Positions 1 to 9,295 of a stretch of 64,000 nucleotides of DNA are shown in pieces. Made by a program: the position numbers and the translations under genes. How positions within the stretch are numbered: position 1 is the stretch's first letter; the number at the start of each line of letters is the position of its first letter. Source of the stretch: Neobacillus muris (GTDB lineage Bacteria > Bacillota > Bacilli > Bacillales > Cytobacillaceae); the NCBI RefSeq assembly GCF_943193175.1, contig NZ_CALPDF010000001.1, positions 1-64,000 of the forward strand, in the 5' to 3' direction. The notes beneath the pieces are model-generated. The model was not told the DNA's origin. It made no database searches and saw nothing but the letters and a program-made list of their open reading frames with translations.

Positions 1-156
1 GCGCCTTGGACGCTTCATGACGACAGAACTTGGCCTCCGGCTCTGGTTTTTGGCGCCTTGGACGCTTCATGACGACAGAACTTGGCCTCCGGCTCTGGTT
101 TTTGGCCTCTTGAACGCTTCATAACGACAGTACTTAAGCACGGGCACTGTTTTTTG
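1..156. repeat. 52-bp tandem repeat, three copies
   Basis: Two identical 52-base units (1-52 and 53-104) are followed by a diverged third copy (105-156). The copies keep a register of exactly 52 bases, with shared words such as CGCTTCATGACGACAG and runs of T at the unit ends. The array touches the window edge, so more copies may lie to the left. No start codon with a ribosome binding site was seen in it. It lies downstream of the leftward namZ gene. Function unknown. Confidence 0.8.
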
Positions 157-257
157 TCCTCATAAAAATCTTTTTGAGACAGTTACCTTATAAAAAAACT
201 CTAGAACAACAAAAAAGGCCCTCCATAAAACGAGAGCCCCCTGATTCTTCATCTGAC

Positions 258-1508
258 TTAATAAAGCAAATAGCGTTCGCGGACATTCATAAATTCATCC
301 AATGCTGGCTGCCATTCCTTTTTCATATCCTCAATTGGTTTGCCTGCTTCGATGCTGGCCCTAATCGAGCCATTGCCCACAAGGTTATCAAAAAAGGAGA
401 TACCAGCACTGTGTGGTTTACGGAACTCGAATTTGTCTGGATACATGTCATAGATGGTCTTCACAATGTAAAGCCCGGTTTCAAACGGCTTATAGGAAAG
501 ACGGTCCGTCACATGGATTTGAATCCCATGGCTTAATTGATTCATATACTTAGAGGCAGTCGGAGTAAATGAGGCAGCCCGGAAGGTGACACCCGGCAGT
601 TTGCAGGAATTAAGTTTTGCCGCCAACTCATCACCATTAATGAACGGTGCACCAACCAATTCAAACGGTCTCGTCGTTCCTCGCCCTTCTGAAATATTTG
701 TCCCTTCAATCAGAGCTGTTCCAGTATAAGCAATCACTGCATCCAATGTTGGCATATTAGGTGACAGCATCACGAAAGGCAAAGGAGTTTCATCGTAAAA
801 CATGCCGCGCTTCCATCCTACCATCTTGACTACCATCAAATCTGCACCGATTCCAAATTCCTGATTAAATAACAGTGCCAATTCCCCAACCGTCATTCCG
901 TGACGAACCGGAATCGGATATTTCCCTACAAAAGAAGCATATTTCCCTTCCATCATCGGCCCTTCCACTTTCGTACCGCTGATCGGGTTCGGACGATCCA
1001 GCACGATAATCGGAATATGGTTTTCTTTCGCTGCTTCCATAGCCAGTGCCATCGTATAGATATAGGTGTAAAAGCGGGCACCCACATCTTGAATATCAAA
1101 TAACAAGACATCCACATTAGCCAGCATATCTCGAGTTGGTTTTTTCGTGCTGCCATAGAGGCTGTATACCGGAAGTCCGGTTTTTTCATCGATATAGGAC
1201 TCTACATCGGAACCAGCCGGGGCATCGCCGCGGACCCCGTGTTCCGGTCCGTATAGTGCTGTCAACTTTATATCCGGGTGATTATACAATGTATCTACAA
1301 TACTATTCAGCTCTTGGTCAACACCCGTTGGATTGGTAATCAATCCGACCCGTTTGCCGTTGATCAATTCAAACTGGTCCTCAAGCAGGACCTCTATCCC
1401 CAATCGGAACTTCGTTTTCTTTTTCTCCTTATTATTAGCAGAAATGACTGCTGTGACAGCTGAAAGAAAAAGAAGCATTGCCATGATGCAGGAAAGCCAC
1501 TTCTTCAT
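258..1508 (-). CDS. namZ: Exo-beta-N-acetylmuramidase NamZ (DUF1343 family)
   Basis: Secreted enzyme expected to remove terminal MurNAc from peptidoglycan fragments during muropeptide recycling. The 416-residue product starts with a signal peptide (Lys-Lys followed by a hydrophobic stretch to about residue 25). It then shows the DUF1343 pattern: a RVGLITNPTG motif, YGPEHGVRG, FDIQDVGARFYTY and DRPNPI blocks in the first half. I chose the ATG at 1508 because it begins the signal peptide and is preceded by a G-rich ribosome binding site; the longer frame upstream has none. It is the last gene of the leftward amiE-nagZ-namZ cluster, 63 bases after nagZ, the same order as ybbE-ybbD-ybbC in Bacillus subtilis. 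Known family; the role in this organism is inferred from context. Confidence 0.9.
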   Translation of the reverse strand: MKKWLSCIMAMLLFLSAVTAVISANNKEKKKTKFRLGIEVLLEDQFELINGKRVGLITNPTGVDQELNSIVDTLYNHPDIKLTALYGPEHGVRGDAPAGSDVESYIDEKTGLPVYSLYGSTKKPTRDMLANVDVLLFDIQDVGARFYTYIYTMALAMEAAKENHIPIIVLDRPNPISGTKVEGPMMEGKYASFVGKYPIPVRHGMTVGELALLFNQEFGIGADLMVVKMVGWKRGMFYDETPLPFVMLSPNMPTLDAVIAYTGTALIEGTNISEGRGTTRPFELVGAPFINGDELAAKLNSCKLPGVTFRAASFTPTASKYMNQLSHGIQIHVTDRLSYKPFETGLYIVKTIYDMYPDKFEFRKPHSAGISFFDNLVGNGSIRASIEAGKPIEDMKKEWQPALDEFMNVRERYLLY

Positions 1509-1571
1509 CCACACGCCCCCCTTTTTATAAGGGCACGTTTCCCAAAAGCCTTGGATCCCCAAAAAAGCACC

Positions 1572-3644
1572 TTAATACCCTAATCCATGGCCAAATCCAT
1601 ATAGGACGCTGTGATCCTGATTGTAGATGGTAACCGGGAGTTTTCCTGATGGATTATTTTTTCCGAAAATCGTGTCCGCCGTTGCCTCGAAACTTGCCGG
1701 ACGATAACTGTACTGCAAGAGCGCTGCATCCACAGTTGGATATGACATGACGTCATAAGGATTTCGGATGCCAACCGCAATGACGGGTGCATTCAGCTGA
1801 GAGATGAGCTGGTTGGTCATCAGCATTTGGCCGGCTCTCGGAGCTCTGCCATCCACACTGGAGGTATACGTCCCCACAATGATATATTTTGCATCACTTA
1901 TCGAATCCAATTGTGCAGCTGATAGTTTGTTCTGGGTGTTGATATAGGTGACATTCCCATGATGTTTTTTCACTTCCTTTAGAAGTAAGTTAACGTAAAA
2001 ACTGGAGCTGCCTACTACAGCGATTTTATCTCCCTTCGCAGCTTTCAGCGGAAGAACTGCGCTGTTTTTTACAAGCGTAATCGATTTTGCCGCTGCTTCT
2101 TTTTCGACCTTTTTATGTTCTTCCGATCCTACAACCTTCAAAGCGTTAGCAACCTTTTCAGCTATGCTTGGTTCGACTTCTTGTTTTACAATCGAACGGT
2201 TGAGCTTCAGCGTTAAGATGCGTGCAACCGATTCCTCGATTCTTTTTATGGAAATATCACCGCCGTTTACAGCATCATAGAGTCCCTTGGCCACCGCCTC
2301 AATCCCTACAGGCATCAGCAAAATATCGGCACCCGCTTGGACAGCCCGGATCGCAGCATCAACCGGGCCGAAGTGGGTTGTGATTGCCCCCATCTCCAGC
2401 GCGTCAGTCACGATGACCCCATTATAGCCCATCTCCTTACGCATCAGTTCGGTTAGCACCTTATAGGATAAAGTCGCAGGTATCGTAATTTCAGATCCGT
2501 CCGCTTTGGAAATTGCCTTAGTATCATCTACTTTGGGGAAGGTGACATGTGCCGTCATAATCGCGTCAATTCCTGCATCCATCGCCTTTTGGAATGGATA
2601 CAATTCGACTTGTTTCAGGCGTTCCATATTGTGTGGAACCTCTGAAAGGCCGATGTGGGAATCAACAGCCGTGTCGCCATGTCCCGGAAAATGCTTGGCT
2701 GTTGCAGCCGTTCCAGCAGCATGAAGCCCTCTTATATAGGCGTTGCCTAAGTCGGCCACAAGCTGAGGGTTCTCGCTAAAGGAGCGGACAGCAATCACGG
2801 GGTTATCTGGATTGTTGTTGACATCTAGAACCGGACCAAAGTTCATGTTAATGCCAAGGGCATTGAGTTCTTCCCCGATTGCCTTCCCTGCCCGTTCAGC
2901 CATTTCTTCTGAGCGGGCCGCGCCTAAAGCCATGCTGCCGGGAAAATCAGTGCCGGTTTTCAGCCGGGTGACGATGCCTCCTTCTTGGTCAATCGAAACC
3001 AAAAGCGCGTATGTTTCCGCGGCATCCTGAAAGGCGCTGGCAAGTCTGGCTGTTTGGGCTGTGTCAATGGTATTTTCACTGAATAAAATCACGCCGCCTA
3101 AATGGTAGTCCTTGACCAGTCGGGCAATATCGTCATTCATGGCGGTCACATTTTCACCATTCCAGGTTCGGAAATCAGGCATCAGCATTTGGCCTACCTT
3201 TTCTTCTATTGTCATGTTTTTGATAGCTTTGCCAATTACGTCATAGCGGTTTCCGTGCTGTTTTTCAATAAGGATTTTATCTTGTTTTCCCTTAAATCGG
3301 AGAGTTATCTGGTCGGAGCACCGGCCGTCGCTTACAGAAATGAACACTCTCCCGCTATGGCCGGAAAGTGTCACTTTTCCATTCTTGACAGATGCGACTT
3401 TTCTGTTGGAGGACTCCCATTTCAAGTCACCAGATACCAGCATAAACTGCCCGTCATTACCGACATGCAGGGCGTTCAATTGAAGCTGATGGTCTTCCGC
3501 TTCTCTCATCACATGAGGAATGTTAAGGTCAATCACTAATTCTTTGGTATCCATTTGGGCCGCCTCCCCCGAAATCGGGATTACCGGGATGAACAATAAT
3601 GCAGCTATTAGTGATGTCTTAATGGCTCTTAAAAGTTTCTTCAT
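1572..3644 (-). CDS. nagZ: Beta-N-acetylglucosaminidase NagZ, glycoside hydrolase family 3
   Basis: A 690-residue secreted family 3 hydrolase predicted to release GlcNAc from GlcNAc-MurNAc fragments. A signal peptide begins at residue 1 (MKKLLRAIKTSLIAALL), followed by a roughly 120-residue Ig-like region and then the TIM-barrel domain. Visible GH3 signatures are KHFPGHGDT, SIDQEGG and VTDALEMGAI; the His and Asp of the KHFPGHGDT loop fit the NagZ-type general acid/base. The C-terminal region resembles the second GH3 domain of Gram-positive NagZ proteins. The ATG at 3644 has a GGAGGAGGGG ribosome binding site; an upstream extension in the same frame overlaps amiE and lacks one. It lies between amiE (44-base gap) and namZ, consistent with one transcript. 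Confidence 0.92.
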   Translation of the reverse strand: MKKLLRAIKTSLIAALLFIPVIPISGEAAQMDTKELVIDLNIPHVMREAEDHQLQLNALHVGNDGQFMLVSGDLKWESSNRKVASVKNGKVTLSGHSGRVFISVSDGRCSDQITLRFKGKQDKILIEKQHGNRYDVIGKAIKNMTIEEKVGQMLMPDFRTWNGENVTAMNDDIARLVKDYHLGGVILFSENTIDTAQTARLASAFQDAAETYALLVSIDQEGGIVTRLKTGTDFPGSMALGAARSEEMAERAGKAIGEELNALGINMNFGPVLDVNNNPDNPVIAVRSFSENPQLVADLGNAYIRGLHAAGTAATAKHFPGHGDTAVDSHIGLSEVPHNMERLKQVELYPFQKAMDAGIDAIMTAHVTFPKVDDTKAISKADGSEITIPATLSYKVLTELMRKEMGYNGVIVTDALEMGAITTHFGPVDAAIRAVQAGADILLMPVGIEAVAKGLYDAVNGGDISIKRIEESVARILTLKLNRSIVKQEVEPSIAEKVANALKVVGSEEHKKVEKEAAAKSITLVKNSAVLPLKAAKGDKIAVVGSSSFYVNLLLKEVKKHHGNVTYINTQNKLSAAQLDSISDAKYIIVGTYTSSVDGRAPRAGQMLMTNQLISQLNAPVIAVGIRNPYDVMSYPTVDAALLQYSYRPASFEATADTIFGKNNPSGKLPVTIYNQDHSVLYGFGHGLGY

Positions 3645-3688
3645 AATTCCCCTCCTCCTTTGCCCAAAAGTCATATAGGCGCCAATTG

Positions 3689-5362
3689 CTAATCTTCCCG
3701 AAGCTGCCAGTCGTTTTGGCTGAAGACTAATTTTTTGGCACCAAGCTTTGGATTTAATACATACCAACCGCGCTTATTGATCGAACCGTCCGTTTTATAG
3801 GCAAACCTTATTTTTTCTGCCTGTTTCGGGACTGATATTTGCCGGTTTTCCCAGCCGTTGCTTGTTCCGCTGAGCTCGGCAAGCCTTTTCCATTCGCCTT
3901 CTTGAAAAATTTCCACATAGCCATAATCCCATCCGTCTTCCATCATATGCCAAGTGGAAAAGGTTAATGTGGTATCCTCTTTTAAGGTTAAGCCGGCTTC
4001 CATGGTCAAGTTTACCTTGTCTCCATAGCCGGCAAACCAGGCCGAGGCCCCGCCTGGGATGGAAACCGGCAGCGCATCGGCCGCCTGGCGGGCAAACAGT
4101 CTTCTTGGCTTATTAATCGATCCCATGCTTCTGCTTGGATGAACCCGATTGGTCAGCAAGATAGCGATGGTTTTATTGTTCGGGTTGATCACAATTGAAG
4201 TACCCGTATACCCAGTATGACCAAATGAATAGGTTCCTTCTGATAGTGCATCCATGTACCAGCCTTGCCGCAGCTCCCAGCCAAGTCCGTGGTCATCTCC
4301 CCTAAAGCCTTCATTCTGATTTTCAACCAGCAATTTCACCGTTTCCGATTTCAGGATTCTTTTCCCGCCATACTTTCCTCCATTGATAAACACATGTGCC
4401 AGTCTCGCTAAATCTTCTGCGGTGGAAAATACACCCGCATGGCCCGCGACACCGCCCAGCGCCCAGGCATTTTCATCATGAACCTCGCCCCAGACAAGGC
4501 CTCTTTTCGGAACCGCTTGATATTCCGTTGCAGCAATCCGATTTTTCAAGGCTGCCGGCGGATTATACATAGTGTCCCTCATACCTAAGGGATCCGTAAT
4601 ATGTTCTTTGACAAACACGTCCTGCCGCTGGCCCGAGAATTTTTCAATCAGGGCGCCAATGGTAATCATATTTAAGTCGCTATATACATAGGCAGTGCCT
4701 GGCCGGTTTTTTAGTGGCTGTTGAAAAATCAGCTGCAACCGTTCTTCCCTTGTTCTGCCTTGTGAGTAGAGCGGGATCCATGAGGCAAATCCGGATGTAT
4801 GGGTCAATAGCTGGCGGATAGTGACCTTGCCCTTTCCATTGGCTGCAAATTCGGGAATATAGTTGGCAATGGGGTCATCGAGCTGGAAAAGTCCTTGCTC
4901 ATAAAGCTGCATAATCGCTACAGAGGTAAAAATTTTGCTAAGGGATGCCAAGTCAAAAATCGTGTCTTCCTTCATTTTAATCGGCTGGTCCATCTCCGTA
5001 AAATGGCGGTCCGTATACTGGGCGGAGAAACCGTAGGCCGTTTGTTTGACAATTTTCCCTCCTCTTGCCACAAAGGCCACGGCACCAGGAAAAAACTTTT
5101 GCGTAATGTATTGGTTTATGATGAGGTCAATTTGCTGGAGCGGTGCTTCCATCATGCCTGCGCTCCGAGCCGAGCTGGGATAAAGCATGCTGGATACTGG
5201 TATATCAGTGGAATTCCAAGTAATTACAGAATCTGGCCTCTCACTTTTGTTTTCTTTTGCTTCAATCGTTAGACGATTAGGTGAATGGACGACAGCCAAC
5301 GTGCTTGAAGCTCCTATCATGGCCAGGCAAACCGTTAAGACAATAATTGCTCTGTTTCTCAT
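3689..5362 (-). CDS. amiE: Serine beta-lactamase-like hydrolase, AmiE/YbbE type
   Basis: A 557-residue exported serine hydrolase of the beta-lactamase/penicillin-binding fold; the Bacillus subtilis relative in the same operon position removes peptide from MurNAc. A signal peptide covers residues 1-25. The catalytic SxxK appears as SLSK in the block DLASLSKIFTS, a YSD motif follows in VYSDLN, and the third motif reads FGHTGYTG. After about residue 430 comes a beta-rich C-terminal extension. The ATG at 5362 follows GGAGGA. It is the first gene of the leftward muropeptide cluster; murQ, murR and murP homologues are not upstream here. The amidase role is inferred from operon conservation; a generic class C-type esterase is the alternative. 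Confidence 0.82.
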   Translation of the reverse strand: MRNRAIIVLTVCLAMIGASSTLAVVHSPNRLTIEAKENKSERPDSVITWNSTDIPVSSMLYPSSARSAGMMEAPLQQIDLIINQYITQKFFPGAVAFVARGGKIVKQTAYGFSAQYTDRHFTEMDQPIKMKEDTIFDLASLSKIFTSVAIMQLYEQGLFQLDDPIANYIPEFAANGKGKVTIRQLLTHTSGFASWIPLYSQGRTREERLQLIFQQPLKNRPGTAYVYSDLNMITIGALIEKFSGQRQDVFVKEHITDPLGMRDTMYNPPAALKNRIAATEYQAVPKRGLVWGEVHDENAWALGGVAGHAGVFSTAEDLARLAHVFINGGKYGGKRILKSETVKLLVENQNEGFRGDDHGLGWELRQGWYMDALSEGTYSFGHTGYTGTSIVINPNNKTIAILLTNRVHPSRSMGSINKPRRLFARQAADALPVSIPGGASAWFAGYGDKVNLTMEAGLTLKEDTTLTFSTWHMMEDGWDYGYVEIFQEGEWKRLAELSGTSNGWENRQISVPKQAEKIRFAYKTDGSINKRGWYVLNPKLGAKKLVFSQNDWQLRED

Positions 5363-5597
5363 AAATCCTCCTTCAACTACCTGTTTAAAGTACATGAGGT
5401 GTGAGTTTATGGCAGTGCTTTGACTTTACCAAAAGCCTAAATGGTTTACGTATAGTTGTATATTCATAAAGGAAATATTTTTAAATGCGTAGGAGCATAT
5501 TGGAAAAATTCCTTATATACTTTATGGATCCACATTCCATGTCGTCATCAAGAAGTCCCAATTTCTATTCACACCGTTTTCCCCAGTTCAAGCCTGG

Positions 5598-5774
5598 TTA
5601 TCAACAGTATTTGGCACATATCCACAAGATTATCCACATGATAACGTTTAACTGTTGAAAAATTCCGATTCGGTTAACTGTTCTGTAACTTTTATCCACT
5701 GATTTATTGTGTTTATTCACAATTTATAGTAATTTATCCCCAACACTCAGTCTTTTATCCACATTTTTTCCACA
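5598..5774. promoter_or_regulatory. DnaA-box cluster outside a replication-initiator context
   Basis: Eight same-orientation nonamers match or nearly match the DnaA box TTATNCACA: TTATCAACA (5598), ATATCCACA (5618), TTATCCACA (5630), TTATCCACT (5692), TTATTCACA (5713), TTATCCCCA (5734), TTATCCACA (5755) and TTTTCCACA (5766). Three are perfect. Start-to-start distances are 20, 12, 62, 21, 21, 21 and 11, close to multiples of one helical turn. The stretch lies in the 463-base gene-free gap between amiE and a small leftward gene. No dnaA, dnaN or rpmH is nearby, so this is more likely a DnaA titration or regulatory locus than oriC. The rest of the gap (5363-5597) shows no gene. Confidence 0.75.
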
Positions 5775-5825
5775 CTCCAACGAAAATGGACCTGGTTTGT
5801 GGCCTAGGTCCATTGGAACAGAGGG

Positions 5826-5972
5826 TCATTCAGTTGGGTTTTCTTGCTGCTGCACAGAATCCTCACCGTATTGTTCCATGATCTGCTCTAGCTCACCGGT
5901 ATCGCCTTTTGCATTAATGATTTCAAAGATTTGATTTAACCCTTCGCTCGTTTCATCTTGTTTGTTTTTCAA
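5826..5972 (-). CDS. Small acidic hypothetical protein, 48 aa
   Basis: A short frame beginning with TTG at 5972, preceded by a strong AAAGGAGGGG ribosome binding site. The product is polar and acidic, with a predicted amphipathic helix around LNQIFEIINAKG and a glutamine-rich end. I do not recognise a family. Support is the ribosome binding site and the sensible composition. It sits just beside the DnaA-box cluster, which lies past its 3' end. Confidence 0.5.
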   Translation of the reverse strand: MKNKQDETSEGLNQIFEIINAKGDTGELEQIMEQYGEDSVQQQENPTE

Positions 5973-6034
5973 AAAAAACCCCTCCTTTACCTGCTATTAG
6001 ATTGACCATTTTCCACAAAAAAATAACCTGATGT

Positions 6035-6072
6035 AAAAAACCACACCGGATTAACATCCGGCGTGGTTTTTT
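6035..6072. terminator. Bidirectional Rho-independent terminator
   Basis: A nine-base stem (CCACACCGG at 6041-6049 with CCGGCGTGG at 6058-6066, one mismatch) is flanked by six A on the left and six T on the right. It overlaps the stop codon of the leftward 54-residue gene and can end that transcript. Confidence 0.8.
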
Positions 6073-6235
6073 ACAATCGCGAACCGATTTCTACGACTTT
6101 GCTATTATGATAGATTGCTTTTACCATTAATTTTTTCCTTAGTTCTTCACATAAACAATCTTGCTGCAGCAGTTCATGGTGGCGCTGCTGAAAGACATGA
6201 TAATAATACTTGCCCTTTAATATCAATCTTAACAC
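6071..6235 (-). CDS. Small conserved-looking hypothetical protein, 54 aa
   Basis: The open frame extends to 6355 with a TTG start but no ribosome binding site there. Inside it, a GAGGAGGGG sequence lies eight bases before the GTG at 6235, so I choose that start. The product is basic and helical (LILKGKYYYHVFQQRHHELL), has one CLC pair near the middle, and lacks a signal peptide or membrane segment. No family recognised. It ends inside the terminator at 6035-6072. Confidence 0.6.
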   Translation of the reverse strand: MLRLILKGKYYYHVFQQRHHELLQQDCLCEELRKKLMVKAIYHNSKVVEIGSRL

Positions 6236-6525
6236 ATGAAGCCCCTCCTCAATTGTTTGTGGTATACATAAATCGCGGAAGTTGGTCGTGTTCGGTAACT
6301 GGCTGGCGTTGTCCTTAGACAGTAGCCCCTTTAGCTTTGCGTCACCACTTTTCAATGGGTTTGCCGTTTCGTACGATTTATGTGTTTGTTAAGTCCCAAT
6401 ATACATAAATGAGATGAATAAGGAAAGTGCCATGCTTCCTATATTTTGACATAAATTCCATAACTATAAATGACCAAGAGACTGGGCGGATTTTTCTAAC
6501 GTAATAGCCATGCGGCAGTCCTACG

Positions 6526-6566
6526 AAAAAAAGCCCCTCGGTGCTTTTAGTACCCGAGAGGCTTTT
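6526..6566 (-). terminator. Terminator of the xpaC-yaaN operon
   Basis: An imperfect stem (about 6532-6544 with 6550-6562) has a run of A on its left that becomes a T tail on the minus strand. It lies directly past the yaaN stop codon at 6569. Confidence 0.75.
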
Positions 6567-6568
6567 AA

Positions 6569-7744
6569 TTACTTTCCTTTGATTTCCAATAATTTTAATT
6601 TTAAATCGTTTTCCATCGCAGCCAGTTCTTGTTCCGCAATCCGGCGTTTATTGCGGCCTTCCTCTTGAATCCGCAGTGTTTCTTCCAGTGTGCTGATCAG
6701 GTTTTCCTGAGTTTTCTTTAATGTTTCGATATCGACTAGGCCGCGCTCATTTTCTTTGGCGGTTTCAATTGTATTGGTTTTTAACATTTCTGCATTCTTA
6801 AGCAGCAGTTCATTTGTCGTCTTGGAAACTTGTTTTTGCGCTTCTACCGCATGGCGCTGCCGAATGAGTGTGAGCGCAATTGCCACTTGATTTTTCCATA
6901 ATGGAATGGCGGTGACAATGGAGGATTGAATTTTTTCCACGAGCGCCTGGTTCGTATTTTGAATCAGGCGGATTTGAGGCGCGCTTTGGATCGTGATTTC
7001 CCGGCTCAGCTTCAAATCATGTAAACGTTTATCCAAACGGTCGGCAAATTGAATCATATCGTTCACTTCTTGAAATTTCATCTGGTCATTAGTCAATTCT
7101 GCCTGCCGTTTCAGCTCAGGAATTGTTTTTTGATACATTTCTTCGAGCTTGAGTTCCCCTGCTGCGATATACACATTCAAGGCATGGAAATATTCTTTAT
7201 TGTTATCATAGAGCTGGTCAAGTAGTTTGATGTCGGATAACAGGACATTTTTGCTGCGCTCCAGCTTCACACTAATCCGGTCGATTTGCGCCCCGGTTTT
7301 TTGGTATTTCGATAGCACTTCCTGCATGGAACTGGAAATTTTTCCGAATAAACGGCCAAAAAAGGATGGTTTCTCATCCCTTAGTTCATCCGGATTCACT
7401 TCGTTCAATTTCCTCATTAAGTCACTTATGATCTCCCCGATTTCGCCGACGTCTTTTTTCTGCACATGCTCTAACATGGAATGGGAAAAAGATAATAGCT
7501 TTCCTTGGGCCTGGCTGCCATATTGGATCATTGCCTGGCGGTTGGTCGGGTCAATTTGTTCTGCCAGCTGGTAGGCCTTGGCCCGGTGCTCCTCAGGTAT
7601 CACATCAATTAATTTGACTGGCTTAGCGTCTTGGCTTTGCGCAGCCTCCATCTTAGCCGGCTGAAGGCCTTCCCCGAATGGGTCGGCCAGAATATCATCT
7701 AAAAGGTTGTCTTTTTTATTCAATATTGGATTGTTTTCGCTCAT
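6569..7744 (-). CDS. yaaN: TelA/YaaN family protein (toxic anion resistance family)
   Basis: A 391-residue cytosolic protein of the TelA family, predicted mostly alpha-helical and coiled-coil. The family pattern is clear: a helical N-terminal region ending DPFGEG, a central block around FFGRLFGKI, then long heptad-rich helices to the C-terminus. TelA relatives are linked to tellurite and other anion resistance, but the biochemical role is not settled. ATG 7744 is preferred over GTG 7753 because the GTG falls within the ribosome binding site GGTGG. The start overlaps the xpaC stop by four bases, so the two genes are translationally coupled, as in the xpaC-yaaN pair of Bacillus subtilis. Confidence 0.88.
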   Translation of the reverse strand: MSENNPILNKKDNLLDDILADPFGEGLQPAKMEAAQSQDAKPVKLIDVIPEEHRAKAYQLAEQIDPTNRQAMIQYGSQAQGKLLSFSHSMLEHVQKKDVGEIGEIISDLMRKLNEVNPDELRDEKPSFFGRLFGKISSSMQEVLSKYQKTGAQIDRISVKLERSKNVLLSDIKLLDQLYDNNKEYFHALNVYIAAGELKLEEMYQKTIPELKRQAELTNDQMKFQEVNDMIQFADRLDKRLHDLKLSREITIQSAPQIRLIQNTNQALVEKIQSSIVTAIPLWKNQVAIALTLIRQRHAVEAQKQVSKTTNELLLKNAEMLKTNTIETAKENERGLVDIETLKKTQENLISTLEETLRIQEEGRNKRRIAEQELAAMENDLKLKLLEIKGK

Positions 7745-8397
7745 TTTAACCACCTGTTCTTATCGGGAAATTTCGAATCCTTATATCTGTTAATCGAATG
7801 CTTGGCTACATCTATTTCAAAGTTTAAATGGTCGACATCGTTGGAAACGACTTGATATAAATCCTCTTCCAGCACTTTGGTCAATTCATTTAATGTTTGC
7901 TTCGTTTCGATGAGAGACTGGTTGATTTCAATGCTTTTTTTTGGTTGGGAAGCCAGGAAGCTATATTTTTCCGTTAGTTCCACAACGGAATCCAAGTGAG
8001 AAAAATAAAACGGCTCGGCCTGGTAAAACCGTTTCGGTTCCTTGGCGGCCATTTTTTGAATTTTTTTAGTAATCCGCATGATATCCATTCTCTGCTTGAC
8101 AGAGGAAAGGTCACGAAAATCGAATAAGGACTTGTTTAAGCGGCGGATTTTCTTGTTGGCTTCCGCTAAGTTTTTCCGAATGTAGCGATATTCCTTCCTT
8201 GATAACTGATGTTTTTTTAAAAATTGATGGTTCATCACCATCGATAAAATCACATGGACCATTACGCCCCCAAGAATGGCATAGCCTACGGAAGGCAGAA
8301 AGTTGACGTCAAACCAAACAAAGCTGACAAACCCTGTAACGATGGTAACAGGTACTGCAACGAATGACCGAATGATAAATGCTAAAAACGGGTTCAT
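7741..8397 (-). CDS. xpaC: XpaC family membrane protein
   Basis: A 218-residue protein with two N-terminal hydrophobic segments (residues about 5-50) followed by a charged, helical cytosolic part ([18 protein letters not shown]). It matches the XpaC family, named for hydrolysis of 5-bromo-4-chloroindolyl phosphate; the true role is unknown. I prefer the ATG at 8397, which follows CAGGAG at good spacing. An ATG at 8418 with AAAGGAAT is an alternative and would add seven residues. It is the first gene of the pair with yaaN. Confidence 0.85.
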   Translation of the reverse strand: MNPFLAFIIRSFVAVPVTIVTGFVSFVWFDVNFLPSVGYAILGGVMVHVILSMVMNHQFLKKHQLSRKEYRYIRKNLAEANKKIRRLNKSLFDFRDLSSVKQRMDIMRITKKIQKMAAKEPKRFYQAEPFYFSHLDSVVELTEKYSFLASQPKKSIEINQSLIETKQTLNELTKVLEEDLYQVVSNDVDHLNFEIDVAKHSINRYKDSKFPDKNRWLK

Positions 8398-8582
8398 AAC
8401 AATCGACTCCTGATTCATATTCCTTTATTTCATACGAATGAACGTGATGAATGTTTCATCGATGACAGTGAAAGGAAAGAATTCCCTTTACTACTTCCAC
8501 AATACACGAAAAAACTCCTGCTTACCATAGACTGCAAACGGAAAGTTTTCTAGGTCCTAAGACGTATTTACTTTTATAACAG

Positions 8583-8614
8583 AAAAAGGCGAGGAGCCGC
8601 AAAGTGCGGCCCTC
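8583..8614 (-). terminator. Terminator after the TM2-domain gene
   Basis: GAGG-A-GCCGC (8591-8600) pairs with GCGGC-CCTC (8606-8614). The A run at 8583-8587 gives a T tail on the minus strand, 30-odd bases past the stop codon of the gene at 8648. Confidence 0.75.
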
Positions 8615-8647
8615 ACCCGTTTGATTTTAAAGGCTGGTTTTCCGATT

Positions 8648-9154
8648 TTAATAAGGCTGGTACCCGGGGTCATGTTTTCTGGCGAAATCATCCGGGTTAG
8701 AAACTAGATAGACAATTCCTTCAATGAGGCCGACAAGTCCTGGAATATAGGTCCAGCAGAATAATAAATAAATAAGCCCCCAGCCCCATCTGCCAAGATA
8801 AAATTTATGCACCCCGATACCGCCAAGCAAAATAGCAAGAATCCCTGCTGTTGTTTTACTTTTGGTGAACCTTGGGGCAAACCCGCGGCCGCCTGCGCTG
8901 GAGGAACTGGAGGAACTGGATGAGCTTGAAGCTCCCCCTCCACCTCCTGCATTCATAAACACCATGGGCTGACTCTGTTTATTGTCCTCTAACTTCTCGA
9001 GTTTCCGTTTATTTTCATCAAATAATTCATCCAAGCAGTTTTTACAATAATTTTTTCCTTTCAGTTCAGTGTTGCAGGTACTGCAAATGAATTTCCCACA
9101 GCCAACGCAAATGCCAACGGCTTCCATATCATTATGTACATAACAGGTACTCAC
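8648..9154 (-). CDS. TM2-domain membrane protein with N-terminal zinc-binding segment
   Basis: A 168-residue protein. Residues 1-45 hold Cys and His pairs (CYVHND, CVGCGKFIC, CNTE, CKNC) typical of a B-box-like zinc finger. A low-complexity glycine/serine run follows at about 73-90. The C-terminal TM2 domain has two membrane helices (TTAGILAILLGGIGVHKFYLG and a helix around YLLFCWTYIPG). The start is GTG at 9154 with a GGGGGG ribosome binding site. TM2 proteins are widespread and of unknown function. It is probably a single-gene transcript with the terminator at 8583-8614. Confidence 0.85.
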   Translation of the reverse strand: MSTCYVHNDMEAVGICVGCGKFICSTCNTELKGKNYCKNCLDELFDENKRKLEKLEDNKQSQPMVFMNAGGGGGASSSSSSSSSSSAGGRGFAPRFTKSKTTAGILAILLGGIGVHKFYLGRWGWGLIYLLFCWTYIPGLVGLIEGIVYLVSNPDDFARKHDPGYQPY

Positions 9155-9295
9155 GCGATTCCCCCCAAGGATAATAGGTATAAAAAAAAGCTAACTTACT
9201 ATAATTTTACACCTAAGGGAAGCATGATTTTTTCAACAATTTGACAATATTTCAAATTTTTCCGCTCAGAACTCACCTTAGAACAATTCAGATTA

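Noticed and set aside
5598-5774. Chromosomal origin oriC
   Set aside because: DnaA boxes are present, but dnaA, dnaN, rpmH or gyr genes are absent on both sides, and no AT-rich unwinding element with DnaA-trios was recognised.
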